Notes: generated by a model not told the origin, from the sequence alone. A stretch of DNA of 10,079 bases from Microbacteriaceae bacterium (GCA_003454135.1 DMKW01000148.1:563-10641), one strand, 5' to 3'. Positions 1-6,986 are shown, counted from the first letter of the stretch. A program made the numbers and translations.

Positions 1-11
1 GGTCAATTTGC

Positions 12-23
12 TTAAGCGCTTGA
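12..23. promoter_or_regulatory. LacI-type operator-like palindrome (O1) over the -35 box
   Basis: TTAAGCGCTTGA has a perfect 8-bp palindromic core AAGCGCTT with a central CG, the usual form of LacI/GalR-family operators. It overlaps the -35 element TTGACC by four bases, so a bound repressor would block RNA polymerase. Two LacI-family genes lie in the same locus and are the obvious candidates to bind it. A further inverted repeat, GGTCAA (1-6) and TTGACC (20-25), encloses it. Confidence 0.55.
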
Positions 24-48
24 CCAAAGAAGAAATCCCCACTAACGT
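20..48 (+). promoter_or_regulatory. Candidate promoter of the GH32-transporter operon
   Basis: A -35-like TTGACC (20-25) is followed after 17 bases by a -10-like TAACGT (43-48, fitting TANNNT). Transcription would start near position 55. The spacing is ideal and the -35 box matches TTGACA at five of six positions; the -10 box is only a moderate match. It is the only good promoter-like pair in the 90 bases before the first gene, and it is flanked on both sides by operator-like palindromes, which supports a regulated promoter. The assignment is by eye, with no transcription-start evidence. Confidence 0.5.
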
Positions 49-56
49 TCAAGTGG

Positions 57-68
57 TAAAGCGCTAAA
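57..68. promoter_or_regulatory. LacI-type operator-like site (O2) downstream of the -10 box
   Basis: TAAAGCGCTAAA contains the palindrome AGCGCT (60-65) and matches O1 at 9 of 12 positions. Its centre is 45 bp from that of O1, and it sits just after the predicted transcription start. A pair of operators bracketing a promoter is common for LacI-family repression and allows cooperative or looping repression. The pairing is an inference from spacing and similarity. Confidence 0.45.
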
Positions 69-90
69 CCAAGAATGGACATCAGTGCAG

Positions 91-1527
91 ATGAAGCCCC
101 CCGTTTTTTTCCAGCCCGCCAATGGATGGGTCGGCGATGTCATTCCCTTTGAGAAGGACGGGGAGTTCTGGCTCTTTTATCTTCACGAGCTCCGCGACAC
201 CCCGAAGCCCGGAACGTCGTGGAACCTGGTCACAACGACGGACAACGTCCGATTCGAAGATCACGGGGTATCGCTAGTCCACGGTGACGACAGTGACCCC
301 GACTTCAACGCATACACGGGAAGCGTGGTATCCGACGAGGTTGGAACGCACCACCTGTTCTATACGGGACAGAATCCGGGTCATCTCGGGCAGGACGGCT
401 CTCCGCTGCAACTCGTCATGCACGCCACGAGTGCCGACGGCATGACGACCTGGACCAAGCATCCCGAACTGACATTCGGTTCTCCGGACGGCTACGAGTC
501 GGCTGACTGGCGCGACCCTTTTGTCTTCCAGGCCGCGCGCGGCGGAGAGTGGCGGATGCTGCTCGCAGCGAGGCACTCCGAAGGTGCGGAACGGCGCCGC
601 GGCGTGATCGCACAATTCGTGTCGTCCGATCTGATGACGTGGAAACCGGCAGAGCCCTTTTGGGATCCGCGACGTTACATAACGCTCGAGTGCCCGGATG
701 TCTTCGTGTGGGGCGGCTGGTGGTACCTGGTGTACTCCGAATTCTCGGAGTCCTTCACGACGCACTATCGCATGGCGAAGTCTCCGGACGGCCCCTGGAT
801 TGTGCCGGAGCGCGACACGGTCGACGGACGCGCCTTCTACGCGTCAAAGACCGCAGAACGCGACGGCCGCCGATTCTTCTTCGGCTGGATCGCGAGCAAG
901 GAAGAGTCGCGCGATGACGGCGCCTGGCAGTGGGCTGGCACCATGTCCGTGCTCGAAGCTCATCAGAACGCGGATGGAACGTTGGGGTTTTCCTTCGCGG
1001 AAGAACTGGTGGAAAGCTTCCGGGAAGCGGTTCCGGTCACATTCGACTGCGCGCTCCCGATCGCGCTCCAGGCTGCAGACGGGTACGCCGCGCTGGTGTC
1101 GAACGAGGAGCTGCCCGCACAGTTTTACGTGAAAGCGGTGCTGGAGATCGAGCCTGGCACGACCGAATGCGGTCTGCTGCTGCGGTCAAGTTCGGACGGT
1201 GACCAGTCCTACATCGTGCGACTCGAGCCGAAACGCGGTCGGCTGGTATTCGACCGGTGGCCGCGCGCTATCAAGGGCGACATGCAATGGCAAGTGTCGG
1301 GTGACATACCGTTCGAAGTCGAACTAGAGCGCCCATGTGACCTGTCGCCCGGGGAGCACACCCTCGAAGTCGTAGTGGACGGGGACTTGTGTGTCGCAGT
1401 CCTAGACCGGCAGGTGGCGCTCAGCACCCGCATCTACGGCCACCTGGACGGACGAATAGGCGTATTTGCCGGTGAGGGCACTGCGATCATCCGCGACCTC
1501 CAAGTACTTCAACGCACCGACAACTGA
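91..1527 (+). CDS. Divergent GH32-type beta-fructosidase, cytoplasmic
   Basis: Glycoside hydrolase of the GH32 fold (five-bladed propeller then C-terminal beta-sandwich), 478 residues from the ATG at 91. GH32 enzymes cleave terminal fructosyl units from sucrose, inulin or levan oligomers. The three acidic motifs can be traced: a nucleophile Asp16 in WVGDV (replacing the usual WMNDPNG), YTGS near 75-78 (counterpart of FSGS), RDP at 141-143 (transition-state stabiliser) and EC at 200-201 (acid/base Glu). GWWYLVYSEF and FFFGWIASKE continue the propeller; residues from about 320 form the beta-sandwich, with RIYGHLDGRIGVF near its end. There is no signal peptide, so it should act on imported sugar. 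A GTG at 85 is an alternative start; neither has a strong ribosome site. It is first in the operon, 44 bp before the binding protein. The exact substrate cannot be read from sequence. Confidence 0.85.
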   Translation: MKPPVFFQPANGWVGDVIPFEKDGEFWLFYLHELRDTPKPGTSWNLVTTTDNVRFEDHGVSLVHGDDSDPDFNAYTGSVVSDEVGTHHLFYTGQNPGHLGQDGSPLQLVMHATSADGMTTWTKHPELTFGSPDGYESADWRDPFVFQAARGGEWRMLLAARHSEGAERRRGVIAQFVSSDLMTWKPAEPFWDPRRYITLECPDVFVWGGWWYLVYSEFSESFTTHYRMAKSPDGPWIVPERDTVDGRAFYASKTAERDGRRFFFGWIASKEESRDDGAWQWAGTMSVLEAHQNADGTLGFSFAEELVESFREAVPVTFDCALPIALQAADGYAALVSNEELPAQFYVKAVLEIEPGTTECGLLLRSSSDGDQSYIVRLEPKRGRLVFDRWPRAIKGDMQWQVSGDIPFEVELERPCDLSPGEHTLEVVVDGDLCVAVLDRQVALSTRIYGHLDGRIGVFAGEGTAIIRDLQVLQRTDN

Positions 1528-1553
1528 ACACTCACAGCACTATGGTCCCAATC

Positions 1554-1560
1554 AAAGGAG
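1554..1560 (+). promoter_or_regulatory. Ribosome binding site deciding the start of the binding protein
   Basis: AAAGGAG lies 11 bases before the ATG at 1572. It favours that start over the in-frame ATG at 1542, which lies upstream of the site and would put a charged non-signal stretch before the lipoprotein signal peptide. Confidence 0.7.
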
Positions 1561-1571
1561 ATGGAATAGCA

Positions 1572-2918
1572 ATGAAGAAGTCATTCAGAACTGCTGCCGT
1601 GGCGGCAGCTGTATCCCTGGCCCTCGTACTCGCTGGATGTAGCGGAAGCGCAGGGGGAGGCGGCAACGCTTCCAATGTCGATCCGAGCGGCAAGATCGTG
1701 CCACGGCAGATCTCATGGCTGCTCTCACGGCCAGCCGACGGCGGCGTGATCACAGTCATGAAGCAGATCGCCGCCGAGTACGCGAAGAAGCATCCCGGCT
1801 TCTCGCTCAACTTGATCACGACCCCTGACCGACCGTCATACATCCAGAAGTACGAAACCCTCGCCGCGGCGAACAAACTGCCGGAACTGTTCGACACCGA
1901 CGCGACTCCCTTCGCGCAGAAGCTTGCGAAGCAGGGCAAGATGGTCGACGTGTCGAAGCTCCTCAAGAGCCTTGGGATTTACAACAACTACCGTCCGGCC
2001 GCACTCAACTATCAGCGCTTCGATGACGGGTCGTTGTACATGGTGCCGTTCGAGTTCCAGATGGAATTCTTTTGGTACAACAAAGCACTTCTCCAGAAAG
2101 CCGGACTGTCGGTACCTACTTCTCTCGACGACATCCCGGCAATGTGCACCGCGCTGCGTAAGGTCGGCATCACGCCGATCGCCCTCGATGGTCAGGATCA
2201 GTGGCCCCTGGAGCGGTATATCGCATATCAGCCCTTCCGTGTCAGCGGCCCGAGCTACGTGCAAAACCTGAAGAAGGCACAGGCCAAGTTCACCGACCCC
2301 GCAGGTCAGAAAACGGTGAACTGGTTGAGTCAGCTTGGCTCATCGCAGTGCTTCGAGACCGGGTTCTCCTCGCAGGGGTATTCCGACGCACAAGCTCTAT
2401 TCACCTCAGGAAAGGCCGCGATGTACAACATCGGGACCTGGGAGCTGGCGAGCCTTGCGACGGACAAGCTGGATCCTGCGGTGCGTGACAATGTCGATTA
2501 CTTCACACTGCCGACGATCGCAAAGTCTGAGACCGCCGCGAACGAGTACGTGTCGCCCTCGGGCATCGGAATGGCGGTGAATTCCAAGACCTTCGACCCG
2601 CTGGTGCGAGACTTCGTGAAGTTCGCTCTCGACAAGTATCCTGCGGCGATCGCGGCGACTGGTGCCTTGTCGCCGACGACGAATGTCACCACCACGATCC
2701 CCGCCAACGCAACGCCGCTCTACCAGAAGGCGGTAGACCAGGCGAACAACCTGGGCACGAAGCTCGCCATGCCGTGGGATACCCAGCTGGATCCGACCAC
2801 CAACACACGCCTTCAGCAGGAGTTGGTGCTTTTGGTCCAAGGCAATGTCAAACCTGACGAGTTCACGAAAACGATGGACGACGCCATCGCGCAGAACGCT
2901 CCGAAGTTCTTCAAGTAG
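1572..2918 (+). CDS. ABC transporter sugar-binding lipoprotein (CUT1 type)
   Basis: Extracellular solute-binding protein of 448 residues that captures an oligosaccharide and delivers it to the two permeases downstream. The N-terminus is a classic lipoprotein signal: Lys-Lys near the start, a hydrophobic stretch (8-20) and the lipobox LAGC with the modified Cys at 23, followed by a flexible Ser/Gly linker. The body shows the SBP_bac_1 pattern: EYAKKHPG near 69, the FFWYNKALLQKAGLSVP block around 166-182 at the first lobe crossover, and KAAMYNIGTWELASLA around 281-296. It is rich in Trp and Tyr, as expected for a sugar site. Neighbouring GH32 enzymes and fructokinase suggest a fructose-containing oligosaccharide as ligand, which is inference. 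A stable hairpin follows directly and may raise its level over the permeases. Confidence 0.92.
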   Translation: MKKSFRTAAVAAAVSLALVLAGCSGSAGGGGNASNVDPSGKIVPRQISWLLSRPADGGVITVMKQIAAEYAKKHPGFSLNLITTPDRPSYIQKYETLAAANKLPELFDTDATPFAQKLAKQGKMVDVSKLLKSLGIYNNYRPAALNYQRFDDGSLYMVPFEFQMEFFWYNKALLQKAGLSVPTSLDDIPAMCTALRKVGITPIALDGQDQWPLERYIAYQPFRVSGPSYVQNLKKAQAKFTDPAGQKTVNWLSQLGSSQCFETGFSSQGYSDAQALFTSGKAAMYNIGTWELASLATDKLDPAVRDNVDYFTLPTIAKSETAANEYVSPSGIGMAVNSKTFDPLVRDFVKFALDKYPAAIAATGALSPTTNVTTTIPANATPLYQKAVDQANNLGTKLAMPWDTQLDPTTNTRLQQELVLLVQGNVKPDEFTKTMDDAIAQNAPKFFK

Positions 2919-2926
2919 TACCAAGC

Positions 2927-2952
2927 GGTGGGGGGCTTCGGCCCCCCCCACC
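2927..2952 (+). terminator. Intercistronic GC hairpin with UUCG loop after the binding-protein gene
   Basis: GGTGGGGGGC (2927-2936), loop TTCG (2937-2940) and GCCCCCCCCACC (2941-2952) form a hairpin of ten pairs with a two-C bulge on the 3' side. The closing C-G pair makes a cUUCGg tetraloop, which is exceptionally stable. No T-run follows; an AGAAAGG ribosome site and the next ATG come at once. It therefore looks like an mRNA-stabilising or partial-termination element between binding protein and permeases rather than a full terminator. Confidence 0.7.
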
Positions 2953-2970
2953 CAGAAAGGCACCCCCGCC

Positions 2971-3852
2971 ATGCTTCCCCGCCGATCACGACTGTCAGTC
3001 CTGATCTTTCTCCTGCCGCCTCTGCTGCTTTACGGCATCGCGGTGCTCCTGCCGATCTTTCAGTCGCTGTTCCTGAGCTTCTTCTCTTGGGACGGGATAA
3101 GCGAACTCCAGTTTGTCGGTCTGTCGAACTACACTCACATGCTCACCGGCGACAGCGTCTTCTGGCACGCCTTCGTGAACGGCCTCGGATACGTCGTCAT
3201 CTGTGTCGTGCTCCAACTCGGCGGGGCGTTGCTCGTCGCCAGCCTCCTGACTTCGTTCCGACGTGGCCGCGAACTAGTCAAGACCCTCTACTTGCTTCCC
3301 GCCGTGATCTCGACCGTCGCCATCGCGTTCCTCTTTGAGCGCATCTACTCGTTTGACCCCGTCGGACTTCTCAACCAGATCCTCGGCTGGGTCGGGCTCG
3401 GGGGGCTCGCCAGACCCTGGCTCTCCGACATCCACACGGTCCTCGCGGCCGACTCGATCCCCGAGGGGTGGAGATTCACCGGCCTCTACATGCTCATCAT
3501 CTACGCCGCACTTCTGGCGGTGCCGCAGGAATTGGAAGAGGCTGCGCGCCTCGACGGTGCATCACGGTGGGTGCTGTTCACAAAGATCCGGTTCCCCTAT
3601 ATCCGCCCAGTGTGGATCACCACCACTATCATCGCGGTGACCTACAGCCTCCGAGGATTCGACATCCCCTACCTGATGACCAACGGGGGACCGGGGCAAT
3701 CGTCCGAACTGCTGACCACCTACATGTACAAGACGGCGTTCACGAGCACCGACTACGGATACGCGAGCACAATCGCTGTGTTTGTGGTCGTCGAGTGTCT
3801 CGTCGCTGTCGGACTCATCTTTCTCCTGCTCAGACGAAAGGCGGACGCATGA
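2971..3852 (+). CDS. CUT1 sugar ABC transporter permease (MalF/UgpA-like)
   Basis: Integral membrane permease of 293 residues, one half of the channel of a CUT1 carbohydrate importer. Hydrophobic segments lie around 9-30, 70-95, 106-123, 168-184, 213-228 and 264-288, giving six membrane spans. The cytoplasmic EAA loop, which docks onto the ATPase, is visible as EEAARLDGA at 189-197. GLSNYTHML (50-58) and DIPYLMTNGGPGQSSELL (231-248) are typical of MalF/UgpA-type partners. The ATG at 2971 is preceded by AGAAAGG (2954-2960) with 10 bases of spacing and directly by the intercistronic hairpin. An upstream in-frame extension into the binding-protein gene is not plausible. It forms a heterodimer with the next gene product. 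Confidence 0.93.
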   Translation: MLPRRSRLSVLIFLLPPLLLYGIAVLLPIFQSLFLSFFSWDGISELQFVGLSNYTHMLTGDSVFWHAFVNGLGYVVICVVLQLGGALLVASLLTSFRRGRELVKTLYLLPAVISTVAIAFLFERIYSFDPVGLLNQILGWVGLGGLARPWLSDIHTVLAADSIPEGWRFTGLYMLIIYAALLAVPQELEEAARLDGASRWVLFTKIRFPYIRPVWITTTIIAVTYSLRGFDIPYLMTNGGPGQSSELLTTYMYKTAFTSTDYGYASTIAVFVVVECLVAVGLIFLLLRRKADA

Positions 3853-4748
3853 CCACGCACACTGCCCCCACGGGGCGCATAGCGGTGCCTCGCATGATCC
3901 CCACGCGCCGCCGCCGGCACAAGCCCAGCATCTTCCGCACCTTGTCGACAGCCCTCATCGTCGTGATCGTCATCGTGCAGGTGTACCCGCTCGCCTGGCT
4001 GTTCCTGACCAGCATTCGCTCGGAACGCGACTTCGCGTCGGGGAACCCGTTCGCGTTGCCCAGCTCGGTCACCCTTGACAACTACGCGCGCGCTTTCGCT
4101 CACGGGAACCTTGGGCAGAACATCGTCAACAGCCTCATCGTGACGATGGGGGCGAATGTCCTGATCGTGGTGTTGGGCATGATGGCGGCGTACGCGATTC
4201 AGGTTCTCGGGTTTCGCCTGAGCAAATTTGTGCGGGGGTTGTTCCTCATCGGCATCATCGTGCCGGTGCAGATAGCGCTCGTGCCGTTGTTCGTCGACTA
4301 CGCGTCCGTGAACCTCCTGGACACGTATCAATCGATGATTATCCCGCTGGCCGGTTTCGCCCTTCCCATGTCGGTCTACCTCTTCTCATCCTTCTTCGAA
4401 TACATCCCGCGAGAGACCTACGAGGCTGCGTCTTTGGACGGCGCCGGTCCCTACCGCATCTTCGGGCTGATCACGCTCCCCCTCTCGGTCAACACCGTGG
4501 TGACGGTGATCCTGGTCAACAGCATCTTCATCTGGAACGATTTCATCTTCGCGAACACCTTTGTGCTCTCAGAGGGTTTGAAGACCATCCCGTTGGGCCT
4601 TCAGAACTACATAGGTGCAATGGGCAAGGTCGACTGGACTGCAACGTTCGCGGCCGTGTGCGTAACTATCACCCCCTTGCTGTTGGTGTTCCTCGTTCTC
4701 AACCGGTCGATCATCTACGGGCTCGAGAGCGGGGCGACGAAAGGGTAG
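3849..4748 (+). CDS. CUT1 sugar ABC transporter permease (MalG/UgpE-like)
   Basis: Second permease of the importer, 299 residues. Its ATG overlaps the TGA of the previous gene as ATGA (3849-3852), indicating translational coupling and equal stoichiometry. A basic cytoplasmic N-terminus (RRRRHKPS, near 20-27) precedes six spans around 33-54, 95-117, 128-149, 162-182, 209-229 and 264-284. The EAA loop reads YEAASLDGA at 191-199. The C-terminal IWNDFIFANTFV near 228-239 and the ending YGLESGATKG are characteristic of MalG/UgpE-type permeases. No ATP-binding subunit follows; the next gene is a repressor 35 bp downstream. Confidence 0.94.
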   Translation: MTTHTAPTGRIAVPRMIPTRRRRHKPSIFRTLSTALIVVIVIVQVYPLAWLFLTSIRSERDFASGNPFALPSSVTLDNYARAFAHGNLGQNIVNSLIVTMGANVLIVVLGMMAAYAIQVLGFRLSKFVRGLFLIGIIVPVQIALVPLFVDYASVNLLDTYQSMIIPLAGFALPMSVYLFSSFFEYIPRETYEAASLDGAGPYRIFGLITLPLSVNTVVTVILVNSIFIWNDFIFANTFVLSEGLKTIPLGLQNYIGAMGKVDWTATFAAVCVTITPLLLVFLVLNRSIIYGLESGATKG

Positions 4749-4783
4749 GGGTCTACAGTGGAGATGCTACGGGCGGAGCGGCA

Positions 4784-5860
4784 ATGACGCTGGAACAAGG
4801 CCCGACGGAGACCGAGAGGGACGCCCCGCATCCGATGTCCATCCCGAGGCCAGGCCATCCGGTAACCCTGCGCGATGTTGCGGAAGTCGCTGGCGTCTCC
4901 GTGGCAACTGTTTCGCTGGTGGTCAACAACAAGAAGGATGCCAGGATCGGCGTCGACGCTCGGAAGAGAGTCCGGGACGCGATACGCGACTTGGGCTACA
5001 GGCCCAACGCCCTTGCGAAGACGCTGGCGAGTGGAAGCTCCCGGTTCATCGGGCTTGTCGCCGACGCGATCGCCACAACTCCATTCGCGGGTCAAATCAT
5101 CCACGGCGCCCAGGACGAAGCGTGGAAGCACGGGTACGTTCTCCTTGTCGCGAATACCGAGGGCAACGAGCTGGCGGAGACCGACGCAATTTCGATGATG
5201 CTCGAACACAAAGTGCGAGGAATCTTGTACTCGACCTGGTTCCATCGAGCGACAGCCGTACCACCCGCGCTCCACGAGACAGATTTTGTTCTCGTCAACT
5301 GCTACTCACCCGAGTTCGACACTCGCGCCGTCGTGCCCGACGAAGTGGAAGGCGGCCGAACGGCGACCAACATTCTGATCCGTCGCGGTCACCAGCGAAT
5401 TGCCTTCATCAACACCACGACTCCCGCCCCAGCCAGGGACGGCAGATTGAGGGGATATCGGGAGGCGCTGGAGACGGCAGGCCTCGTATACGATCCGGAA
5501 TTGGTCTTTGACGCGGCACCCGATCAGGAAGGCGGCTACGACACGGTCGAAGCTCTCCTTGCGCATGGTGTGACAGCGGTCTTCTGCCACAACGACCGCG
5601 TGGCGATGGGGGTGTATGACGGCTTGCGGCGTCGCGGACTGTCGATCCCCGACGACATGGCGGTCGTTGGGTTCGACAACCAGGAGGTCATCGCGGCGCA
5701 CCTTCGTCCGCCTCTGTCGACCGTGGCGCTTCCCCACTACGAGCTTGGTGCGGCAGGGGTGCGATTGCTTCTCGGAATCGATCGTTCCGACGAGAACGCG
5801 CTCATCAAGATCGACTGCCCGGCAGTGGAACGTGACTCCGTCGACGTGATGCAGGGCTAG
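4784..5860 (+). CDS. LacI-family transcriptional repressor 1
   Basis: DNA-binding regulator of 358 residues. A 26-residue N-terminal extension precedes the helix-turn-helix VTLRDVAEVAGVSVATVSLVVNN (27-49). The hinge helix follows as GYRPNALAKTLASG (71-84), and a periplasmic-binding-protein-like sensor domain runs from about 88 to the end, with HNDRVAMGVYDGLRRRG and VVGFDNQEVIAAHLRPPLSTVALP as family marks. Recognition-helix residues equivalent to LacI 17, 18 and 22 are Val, Ala and Leu. The chosen ATG has GGAG (4775-4778) five bases before it. It starts 35 bp after the permease gene with no clear promoter of its own, so it is probably transcribed with the operon and autoregulated. The effector is presumably the imported sugar or a product of it; this is inference. 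Confidence 0.92.
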   Translation: MTLEQGPTETERDAPHPMSIPRPGHPVTLRDVAEVAGVSVATVSLVVNNKKDARIGVDARKRVRDAIRDLGYRPNALAKTLASGSSRFIGLVADAIATTPFAGQIIHGAQDEAWKHGYVLLVANTEGNELAETDAISMMLEHKVRGILYSTWFHRATAVPPALHETDFVLVNCYSPEFDTRAVVPDEVEGGRTATNILIRRGHQRIAFINTTTPAPARDGRLRGYREALETAGLVYDPELVFDAAPDQEGGYDTVEALLAHGVTAVFCHNDRVAMGVYDGLRRRGLSIPDDMAVVGFDNQEVIAAHLRPPLSTVALPHYELGAAGVRLLLGIDRSDENALIKIDCPAVERDSVDVMQG

Positions 5861-5897
5861 CGGAAGGTCTTCCCGCGCCGCGGTGCGACAATTCGGT

Positions 5898-6899
5898 ATG
5901 CCCGAACGCAGCGTATCCATGGATGACATCGCTCGACACGTGGGTCTAAGCCGCACAACGGTCTCGTTCGTGATCAACGGGCGCACGGATGTTCAGATCT
6001 CCGACAAATCGCGGCAACGAGTGTGGGATGCCGTCAAGGAGCTCGGCTACCGGCCGAACGCAGGGGCTCAATCGCTGGCTTCGAAACGCACCAATCTGAT
6101 CGGCCTGATCACCGACATCACGGCCAGCCCCTTCGGGGGAGGGATCATCCATGGCGCCCAGAAGGCGGCGTGGGAGCTGGGCAAGTTGCTGCTCATCGTG
6201 AGCTCGGAGGGAGATTCGGCGATGGAATCGGCAGCCCTGGAAATGTTGCTCGGGCGCCGCATCGAGGGAGTGATTTTCGCTACACAGTCCCATCGCCTGA
6301 TTACCCTGCCCGACAGCGCGTCCGAAGTTCCGACGGTGCTGGTGCATTGCTTCGATCAGGCACGAGCCTTCCCGTCCGTCCTTCCCGATGAGATCTCTGG
6401 CGGGTACATCGGAACACGACGGCTGATCGAGGCCGGACATCGTCGTGTCGCGCTGATCAACCTGGATCCCGGGCTTCCGGCGACGGTGGGCCGGCAGATC
6501 GGCTACGAGCGTGCACTCGCCGAAGCGGGCATTCCCGTCGATCCGCGCCTTATCGCGACCGGACACGCAACGGCGACGGGGGGCTTTCAGTGCACGGCGG
6601 CGCTGTTGGAACTCGAACAGGCGCCAACAGCGATTTTCTGCGGTACCGACCGAATGGCGATGGGGGCATACGATGCGATCAAGGAACGCGGCCTGCGAAT
6701 CCCGCAGGACATCGGGGTGGTCGGCTACGACAATCAAGAAATCATTGCGTCCTTTCTCCGTCCACCCCTGACGACGGTGGCATTGCCTTTCGACCAAATG
6801 GGGGCCGCGGCGATCGGCATGCTCGCCGCCCTCGCGTCGGGAGCCACGGGCGAGCAGCTCATTCTCTCGGGACCCTTGATCGAGCGCGCTTCAGCCTGA
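5898..6899 (+). CDS. LacI-family transcriptional repressor 2
   Basis: Second LacI-family regulator, 333 residues from the ATG at 5898, 37 bp after the first. Helix-turn-helix: VSMDDIARHVGLSRTTVSFVING (6-28); hinge GYRPNAGAQSLASK (50-63); sensor domain onward. The C-terminal block VVGYDNQEIIASFLRPPLTTVALP closely matches repressor 1 (23 of 39 residues in the best block), so the pair are paralogues. Recognition residues are Arg, Thr and Phe, resembling the SRTTASYVING helix of the fructose regulator Cra rather than repressor 1, so the two probably read different operators. A GTG at 5883 is an alternative start. No Shine-Dalgarno sequence is seen. A GACAAT (5887-5892) just before the ATG could be a -10 box for a leaderless transcript, but no matching -35 is visible. 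Confidence 0.91.
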   Translation: MPERSVSMDDIARHVGLSRTTVSFVINGRTDVQISDKSRQRVWDAVKELGYRPNAGAQSLASKRTNLIGLITDITASPFGGGIIHGAQKAAWELGKLLLIVSSEGDSAMESAALEMLLGRRIEGVIFATQSHRLITLPDSASEVPTVLVHCFDQARAFPSVLPDEISGGYIGTRRLIEAGHRRVALINLDPGLPATVGRQIGYERALAEAGIPVDPRLIATGHATATGGFQCTAALLELEQAPTAIFCGTDRMAMGAYDAIKERGLRIPQDIGVVGYDNQEIIASFLRPPLTTVALPFDQMGAAAIGMLAALASGATGEQLILSGPLIERASA

Positions 6900-6914
6900 T
6901 CGCGTAACTTCATC

Positions 6915-6944
6915 TTGCCGTCGACCAGCCGACGGCCGTACACT
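6915..6944 (+). promoter_or_regulatory. Candidate promoter for the second GH32 and fructokinase
   Basis: TTGCCG (6915-6920) and TACACT (6939-6944) are separated by 18 bases; each matches the consensus at four of six positions. Transcription would start near 6951, just before the palindrome at 6960-6975, an arrangement suited to repression. Support is moderate: the boxes are imperfect and overlap a hairpin. No better promoter was seen in the 233 bp between repressor 2 and the GH32 gene. Confidence 0.35.
6917..6936 (+). terminator. Terminator-like hairpin after repressor 2
   Basis: GCCGTCG (6917-6923) and CGACGGC (6930-6936) form a perfect 7-bp GC-rich stem with the loop ACCAGC, 17 bases after the stop codon of repressor 2. 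No T-run follows. Actinobacterial terminators often lack one, so this could end the first transcription unit. It overlaps the candidate promoter at 6915-6944, so the two readings compete but are not exclusive. Confidence 0.4.
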
Positions 6945-6959
6945 CCTAGCAGCAAGAAA

Positions 6960-6975
6960 ACTAACGCGCGTTAGT
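6960..6975. promoter_or_regulatory. 16-bp perfect palindrome, likely operator
   Basis: ACTAACGCGCGTTAGT is a perfect 16-bp palindrome placed directly after the candidate promoter. The word ACTAACG also occurs at 41-47 over the -10 box of the first promoter. The half-site has a central CG as in LacI operators, but its AA/TT pairs lie one base further out than in the canonical form, and such palindromes are also typical of TetR-family sites. Repressor 1 or 2 is the simplest candidate ligand, but this is inferred. Confidence 0.6.
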
Positions 6976-6986
6976 AATGCGCTTCA
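6975..6986. promoter_or_regulatory. Weak O1-like operator site next to the palindrome
   Basis: TAATGCGCTTCA matches O1 at 9 of 12 positions and O2 also at 9 of 12, sharing the GCGCT core. It abuts the 16-bp palindrome. The left half is degenerate, so a real binding site is uncertain. If real, it would place both transcription units under the same repressor. Confidence 0.3.

Noticed and set aside
274..765. Minus-strand open frame opposite the first GH32 gene
   Set aside because: Overlaps the catalytic core of GH32 in antisense; no independent coding signal.
2406..2972. Minus-strand open frame opposite the binding-protein gene
   Set aside because: Shadow of a well-supported gene in GC-rich DNA; its protein is rich in Arg and Val with no domain pattern.
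5862..5873. GGAAGGTCTTCC as a terminator between the two repressor genes
   Set aside because: A short symmetric run with practically no loop and no T-run; not a credible terminator.
5946..6797. Long minus-strand open frame opposite repressor 2
   Set aside because: It mirrors the codon structure of a clear LacI gene, has low-complexity Arg/Asp-rich content and no recognisable motif or ribosome site.
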